Shown: positions 60,606 to 64,000 of the stretch, one piece after another | Layout: each line of letters begins with the position of its first letter | Numbering within the stretch: the first letter of the stretch is position 1 | DNA from: Pseudomonadota bacterium | GTDB taxonomy: Bacteria; Pseudomonadota; Gammaproteobacteria; Steroidobacterales; Steroidobacteraceae | NCBI GenBank assembly: GCA_018241425.1 | Contig: JAFEDU010000001.1 | Coordinates: forward strand, 1,178,001 to 1,242,000 | DNA: 64,000 nt | Reading direction: 5' to 3' | Translations under genes and position numbers: made by a program | The notes under the pieces: generated by a model | What the model saw: only the letters and a program-made list of their open reading frames with translations | Database searches by the model: none | What the model was told of the DNA's origin: nothing

Positions 60606-61952
60606 TTGCCGCTGCTAGCGCATTCCTCGCCCGACGCGGTGGTGGCCTTCCGCGGCGGACAGGCCATCGGCGTGCGCGCGTTCCTCAACGACGTGCACCG
60701 GGTCGCCGCCGGCTTCGGCGCAGCCCGGCACATCCTCAACGCCTGCACCGATCGCTACCGCTTCACCGTGGGGTTCGCCGCCGGGCTGGTCGCGGGACGG
60801 GTGAGTCTCCTGCCCTCGACACATACGGCTGAAGTCATCCGCCAGCTGCAGTCCTTCGCGCCCGATGCGGCCTGCCTGACGGATGCGGAGGACTGCGAGA
60901 TCCGGCTGCCGCTGATCCGCTATCCCGAAGGTCCGGCACCGGAGGGTCCGTCCGCCCAGGTGCCGCAGGTGGACGCGACGCAGCTGGCGACCTATGTCTT
61001 CACCTCAGGATCGACCGGTATGCCGCTCCCCTTCCGCAAGACCTGGGGTCCGCTCGTGCAGTGCGTACGGGAGGAAGCCCTGCGCCTGGGCCTCACCGGT
61101 GGCACGCCCTGGTCGATCGTGGCAACGGTACCTCCCCAGCACCAGTACGGCTTCGAGTCGAGCGTGATGATGGCGCTCGCCAACGGCCACGCGCTGTGTG
61201 CCGAGCGCCCGTTCTACCCCGCCGACATCGCCGCGACGCTGGAGCGCGTCCCCCGGCCGCGGCTGCTCATCTCGACTCCGGTGCACCTGCGCGCGCTCAC
61301 CGCGACGGCCACCGTGCTGCCGCCCACCGACCTCATCGTGTCGGCGACCGCGCCGCTCGCCCAGCAGCTGGCGCTCGAGGTCGAGCAGCGCTACGGGACG
61401 CGGCTGATGGAGATCTACGGGTCGACCGAGACGGGCCAGATCGCCGCCCGCCGCCCGACCGCCAGCCCCGAATGGCACCTGTGGCCGGGCGTGAGCTTCA
61501 CGCAACGCGGCGAGGAGACCTGGGCCGACGGGGGCCACATCGAGCAGCCGACCCGCATGTGCGACGTCCTGGAGACCACGAGTCCCGGGCGGTTCCTGCT
61601 GCACGGGCGGCTCTCGGACCTGGTGAACATCGCCGGCAAGCGCAGTTCGCTCGCCTACCTCAACCACCAGCTCAACTCCATCGCGGGCGTCGAGGACGGT
61701 GCGTTCTTCCACTTCGAGGACGGCCGGGCCGCGCATACCGAGGTCAGCCGCGTCGCGGCCTGCGTGGTGGCACCCGGCATGGACAGCGCCACCCTCCTCC
61801 AGGCCCTGCGCGAGCGGATCGACCCGGTCTTCCTGCCCCGGCCGCTGCTGCTGGTGCCGCGACTGCCGCGCAACGGCACCGGCAAGCTCCCCCAGGAGGC
61901 GCTGCAGTCACTCGCGGCCGCGCACCTGCGCAACACCGGCACGGCGGCCTGA
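60606..61952 (+). CDS. AMP-dependent ligase of aryl-polyene type (ApeH-like)
   Basis: 448 residues with the shortened adenylation domain of aryl-polyene clusters: YVFTSGSTGMPLPFRKTWG (P-loop), TVPPQHQYGFESSVMMALANG, MEIYGSTETGQIAAR, GRLSDLVNIAGKRSSLAYL (hinge) and RNGTGKLPQEAL with the catalytic lysine. By analogy it activates the aryl starter acid (for example a hydroxybenzoate) and loads it onto the ACP just upstream. Start is TTG at 60606. The chorismatase at 19138 could supply the substrate. Confidence 0.88.
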   Translation: MPLLAHSSPDAVVAFRGGQAIGVRAFLNDVHRVAAGFGAARHILNACTDRYRFTVGFAAGLVAGRVSLLPSTHTAEVIRQLQSFAPDAACLTDAEDCEIRLPLIRYPEGPAPEGPSAQVPQVDATQLATYVFTSGSTGMPLPFRKTWGPLVQCVREEALRLGLTGGTPWSIVATVPPQHQYGFESSVMMALANGHALCAERPFYPADIAATLERVPRPRLLISTPVHLRALTATATVLPPTDLIVSATAPLAQQLALEVEQRYGTRLMEIYGSTETGQIAARRPTASPEWHLWPGVSFTQRGEETWADGGHIEQPTRMCDVLETTSPGRFLLHGRLSDLVNIAGKRSSLAYLNHQLNSIAGVEDGAFFHFEDGRAAHTEVSRVAACVVAPGMDSATLLQALRERIDPVFLPRPLLLVPRLPRNGTGKLPQEALQSLAAAHLRNTGTAA

Positions 61953-61971
61953 CCAAGAACCCCGGTGCGCC

Positions 61972-62277
61972 GTGCCGCCTGTCACCACCTTCACCGTCGC
62001 TGACGACCATCCCTCGCTGCAGGGGCACTTCCCCGGCCAGCCCATCCTCCCGGGCGTGCTGCTCCTGGACGAGGCCCTGCGGGCGGTGGAGACCGCGGAC
62101 CCGGCCTCGCGCCTGTGGCGCATCGGGCGCGCGAAGTTCCTGAAGCCGGTGCGGCCGGGGGAGACCCTCGTGCTCCAGCACGAGCGGCTCGCCAACGGCA
62201 CCGTCCACTTCACTGTCGCAAGTCACGGCGAGCTCGTCGCGGAAGGGCTGCTCGAGCCCGCCCGGGTGCAGGGATGA
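61972..62277 (+). CDS. FabZ/ApeI-like hot-dog 3-hydroxyacyl-ACP dehydratase
   Basis: 101 residues: HPSLQGHFPGQPILPGVLLLDEAL contains the hot-dog active-site His region and the PGV loop. The start is GTG at 61972, 19 bases after the ligase stop; the open frame upstream overlaps the ligase. It would remove water from the 3-hydroxyacyl chain in polyene growth. It overlaps the acyltransferase start by ATGA. Confidence 0.87.
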   Translation: MPPVTTFTVADDHPSLQGHFPGQPILPGVLLLDEALRAVETADPASRLWRIGRAKFLKPVRPGETLVLQHERLANGTVHFTVASHGELVAEGLLEPARVQG

Positions 62278-63224
62278 GCGGACCGCACCCACCGGCGGAC
62301 ATCCCGCCCGCGGCCTCGACGCAGTGGGTGCAGACCCCGGAGCGCGGCAGCGCCACGGTGCTCGCCGCCGGGGTATACCTCGCCACCCGCATCGGCCGCC
62401 CGCTCGCGCACCGCATCCTGCACCTGGTGTCGGCCTACTTCTTTCTCTTCGGTCCGAGCGCCCGCCACTGGTCGCAGGACTACCTGCGCCGGGTGCTGGG
62501 TCGCAGGGCGCGCGCCTCGGACCGCTATCGCCAGTACTACGCCTTCGCCACCACCATCATGGACCGGTTCTACTTCCTGCAGGAGCGCTACGACGCCTTC
62601 GAGGTGACCAGCGAAGGCCAGGAACTGATGATCGAGGCGCACCGCAACGGCCAGGGCGCGCTGCTGCTCGGCGCCCACCTCGGCAGCTTCGCGCTGGTCA
62701 GTACGGTCGGGCGACGCCAGCCGGAGCTCAAGGTGGCGATGGCCATGTACGACGAGCAGGCGGGCCCGGTGACGACGTTCTTCAGGGTCACGCAGGCCAC
62801 CAACGCGCCGGAAGTGATCCCGCTCGGGCACCTGGACGCCATGCTGCGCATCCGTGACTGCCTCGACGCGGGCCGCTTCGTCGGCATGCTCGCCGATCGC
62901 TCGATCGCCGACTCCCCTTCGCAGCCGGTGAACTTCCTCGGGGCTCCGGCGCCCTTCCCCACCGGCCCCATGCGGGTCGCCGCCGCCCTGCGCCGCAAGG
63001 TGATCTTCATGACCGGGCTGTACCGCGGCGGCAATCGCTACCACGTCGTCTTCCGCGAACTCGCCGACTTCTCCGACGTGTCGCGCGGGGACCGGGACGC
63101 GGCCGTGCGCGCGGCGATCGAGCGCTTCGCGCAGCTCCTCGAGCAGTACACGCGCTCCGACCCCTACAACTGGTTCAACTTCTACGACTTCTGGCAGTCC
63201 GCAGGCGTGGCGGCCCCCCGGTGA
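62274..63224 (+). CDS. Lysophospholipid (LpxL/HtrB-type) acyltransferase of aryl-polyene cluster
   Basis: 316 residues: ALLLGAHLGSFALVS (the HX4 acyltransferase core, with the usual Asp/Glu side chain absent), RFVGMLADRS, FPTGPMRVAAALRRKV and TGLYRGG. The fold is that of lauroyl/myristoyl acyltransferases. In aryl-polyene clusters a protein of this type is fused to a family-2 glycosyltransferase and is thought to attach the polyene to its lipid anchor; here the glycosyltransferase is separate (20283-21050). The ATG at 62274 overlaps the preceding stop. Confidence 0.87.
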   Translation: MSGPHPPADIPPAASTQWVQTPERGSATVLAAGVYLATRIGRPLAHRILHLVSAYFFLFGPSARHWSQDYLRRVLGRRARASDRYRQYYAFATTIMDRFYFLQERYDAFEVTSEGQELMIEAHRNGQGALLLGAHLGSFALVSTVGRRQPELKVAMAMYDEQAGPVTTFFRVTQATNAPEVIPLGHLDAMLRIRDCLDAGRFVGMLADRSIADSPSQPVNFLGAPAPFPTGPMRVAAALRRKVIFMTGLYRGGNRYHVVFRELADFSDVSRGDRDAAVRAAIERFAQLLEQYTRSDPYNWFNFYDFWQSAGVAAPR

Positions 63225-63793
63225 GGTTGCCTGCCGCCCTGTTGTTGCTCGTGCTGCCCACCATCGCGGCGGCCGCAGCGCCCGGCGGCGACTTCGATGC
63301 GCTCATGCAGCTGCTGGCCACGCGCCACCAGGGGCATGTGCCGTACACCGAGGTCCACGAGATGGCGATGCTCCAGGAGCCGCTGCGCTCCTCGGGCGAG
63401 CTCTTCTACCAGGCGCCCGACCACCTGGAGAAGCGCACGCTCACCCCGCGCGCGGAATCCCTGGTGCTCGACCACGGCGTGCTCACGGCCCGCCGCGGGA
63501 CGCGCACACACGTGCTGGAGCTCGCGGCCTACCCGCAGATCGTGCCCTTCGTGGAGAGCATCCGCGCAACGCTCGCCGGCGATCGCGCCGCGCTCGAGCA
63601 TCACTTCCAGGTGGGCTTCAGCGGCGACCTCGCGCACTGGACCCTCGAGCTCACCCCCCGCGATCCAGCCGTCGCGGGCACCGTGCAGCGCATCACGCTC
63701 GAGGGCACGCGTGATGCGATCCAGACGGTGACCATCCGGCAGAGCGACGGCGACCGCTCCGTGGTCTCGATCGGCCCCGAAATCCCGCCATGA
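63221..63793 (+). CDS. LolA-like periplasmic carrier of aryl-polyene cluster
   Basis: 190 residues: signal peptide to about residue 21 (TIAAAAAP), then a LolA-type fold with FDALMQLLATRHQGHVPYTEVHEM and GELFYQAPDHLEKRTL. It is thought to carry the polyene product across the periplasm, together with the MMPL exporter. Start is GTG at 63221, overlapping the acyltransferase stop; the next gene overlaps its own end by ATGA. Confidence 0.88.
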   Translation: MRLPAALLLLVLPTIAAAAAPGGDFDALMQLLATRHQGHVPYTEVHEMAMLQEPLRSSGELFYQAPDHLEKRTLTPRAESLVLDHGVLTARRGTRTHVLELAAYPQIVPFVESIRATLAGDRAALEHHFQVGFSGDLAHWTLELTPRDPAVAGTVQRITLEGTRDAIQTVTIRQSDGDRSVVSIGPEIPP

Positions 63794-64000
63794 GCGACGG
63801 CCGGCTGCTGCGTGCCGCGGTGCTTGCGCTCCTGGTCGCCGCGGCGGCGCTGATCGCGGCCCGCGCGCGCTACACCGCCGACCTCTCGGCATTCCTCCCG
63901 CAGGCGCCGACTGCCACCCAGCGCCTGCTCGTCGAGCAGCTGCGCGAGGGACCCGCGGCGCGCATCCTGATCGCCGCGCTCGGCGGCGGGGAGGCCCCCG
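63790..64000 (+). CDS. MMPL/RND-type exporter, 5' part only
   Basis: The first 70 codons of a larger gene cut by the right edge. It opens with a hydrophobic helix (AVLALLVAAAALIAA), then RARYTADLSAFLPQAPT, the usual beginning of the MMPL exporters of aryl-polyene clusters. Its position after LolA and overlapping it by 4 bases supports this. No downstream domain can be seen. Confidence 0.8.
   Translation, partial: MSDGRLLRAAVLALLVAAAALIAARARYTADLSAFLPQAPTATQRLLVEQLREGPAARILIAALGGGEAP

Overview
The window is GC-rich, gene-dense DNA from a Gram-negative bacterium. Outer-membrane polysaccharide export, an exosortase/PEP-CTERM system, a LolA-like protein, a lysophospholipid-type acyltransferase and an MMPL-type exporter all require an outer membrane. 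The mix of XrtA-type exopolysaccharide genes, a XanB2-type chorismatase and the start of an aryl-polyene/xanthomonadin-like cluster points to a proteobacterium. A gammaproteobacterium near the Xanthomonadales/Nevskiales/Steroidobacterales is most likely, but this is inferred from gene content only. I see no rRNA, tRNA, insertion sequence, phage gene or CRISPR array.

Layout. 0.2-13.2 kb: first exopolysaccharide (EPS)/exosortase locus. It holds a serine-acetyltransferase-like protein, two family-2 glycosyltransferases, a CapK-type adenylating enzyme, an outer-membrane barrel, a tyrosine autokinase, a chain-length protein and a Wza-like lipoprotein, then exosortase A fused to EpsI, a small FN3 lipoprotein, a 94-aa PEP-CTERM protein and a polysaccharide deacetylase. 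13.2-18.6 kb: a two-component system and an anion-type ABC transporter. 18.7-25.1 kb: a periplasmic LEA-like 11-mer repeat protein, a chorismatase, an aryl-polyene-type glycosyltransferase, and an FkbH-ACP-deacetylase-unknown unit. 25.3-44.6 kb: second EPS locus with a phosphoethanolamine transferase, six glycosyltransferases, a methyltransferase, a Tat-exported beta-helix protein, a Wzx-like flippase, a Wzy-like polymerase, a second kinase/chain-length pair, a second exosortase and a second tiny PEP-CTERM protein. The middle of this stretch looks less GC-rich than its flanks. 44.9-47.2 kb: a c-di-GMP class I riboswitch in front of a six-repeat Ig-like lipoprotein.

47.2-57.5 kb: an unusual locus around an amino acid:[carrier protein] ligase (a seryl-tRNA-synthetase-like enzyme). 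An acyl-CoA dehydrogenase, a hydrolase, an NTF2-like protein and a hexapeptide acyltransferase lie in the same operon. Divergent from it is a MetA-like gene paired with a carrier protein; a PLP decarboxylase, MetY and an acyl-CoA synthetase follow. 57.6-64 kb: an ACP-ligase-reductase operon, then the first six genes of an aryl-polyene-like cluster, which runs off the right edge.

Themes. Surface construction dominates: two related EPS/exosortase modules, probably under sigma-54 and c-di-GMP control, sit with carrier-protein chemistry. Four standalone carrier proteins each lie beside a different loading enzyme, while no ketosynthase, phosphopantetheinyl transferase or initiating sugar-phosphate transferase is present in the window. 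The most interesting candidates are the aminoacyl-carrier-protein locus, the second exosortase whose frame lacks a canonical start codon, and the riboswitch-controlled Ig-repeat lipoprotein.
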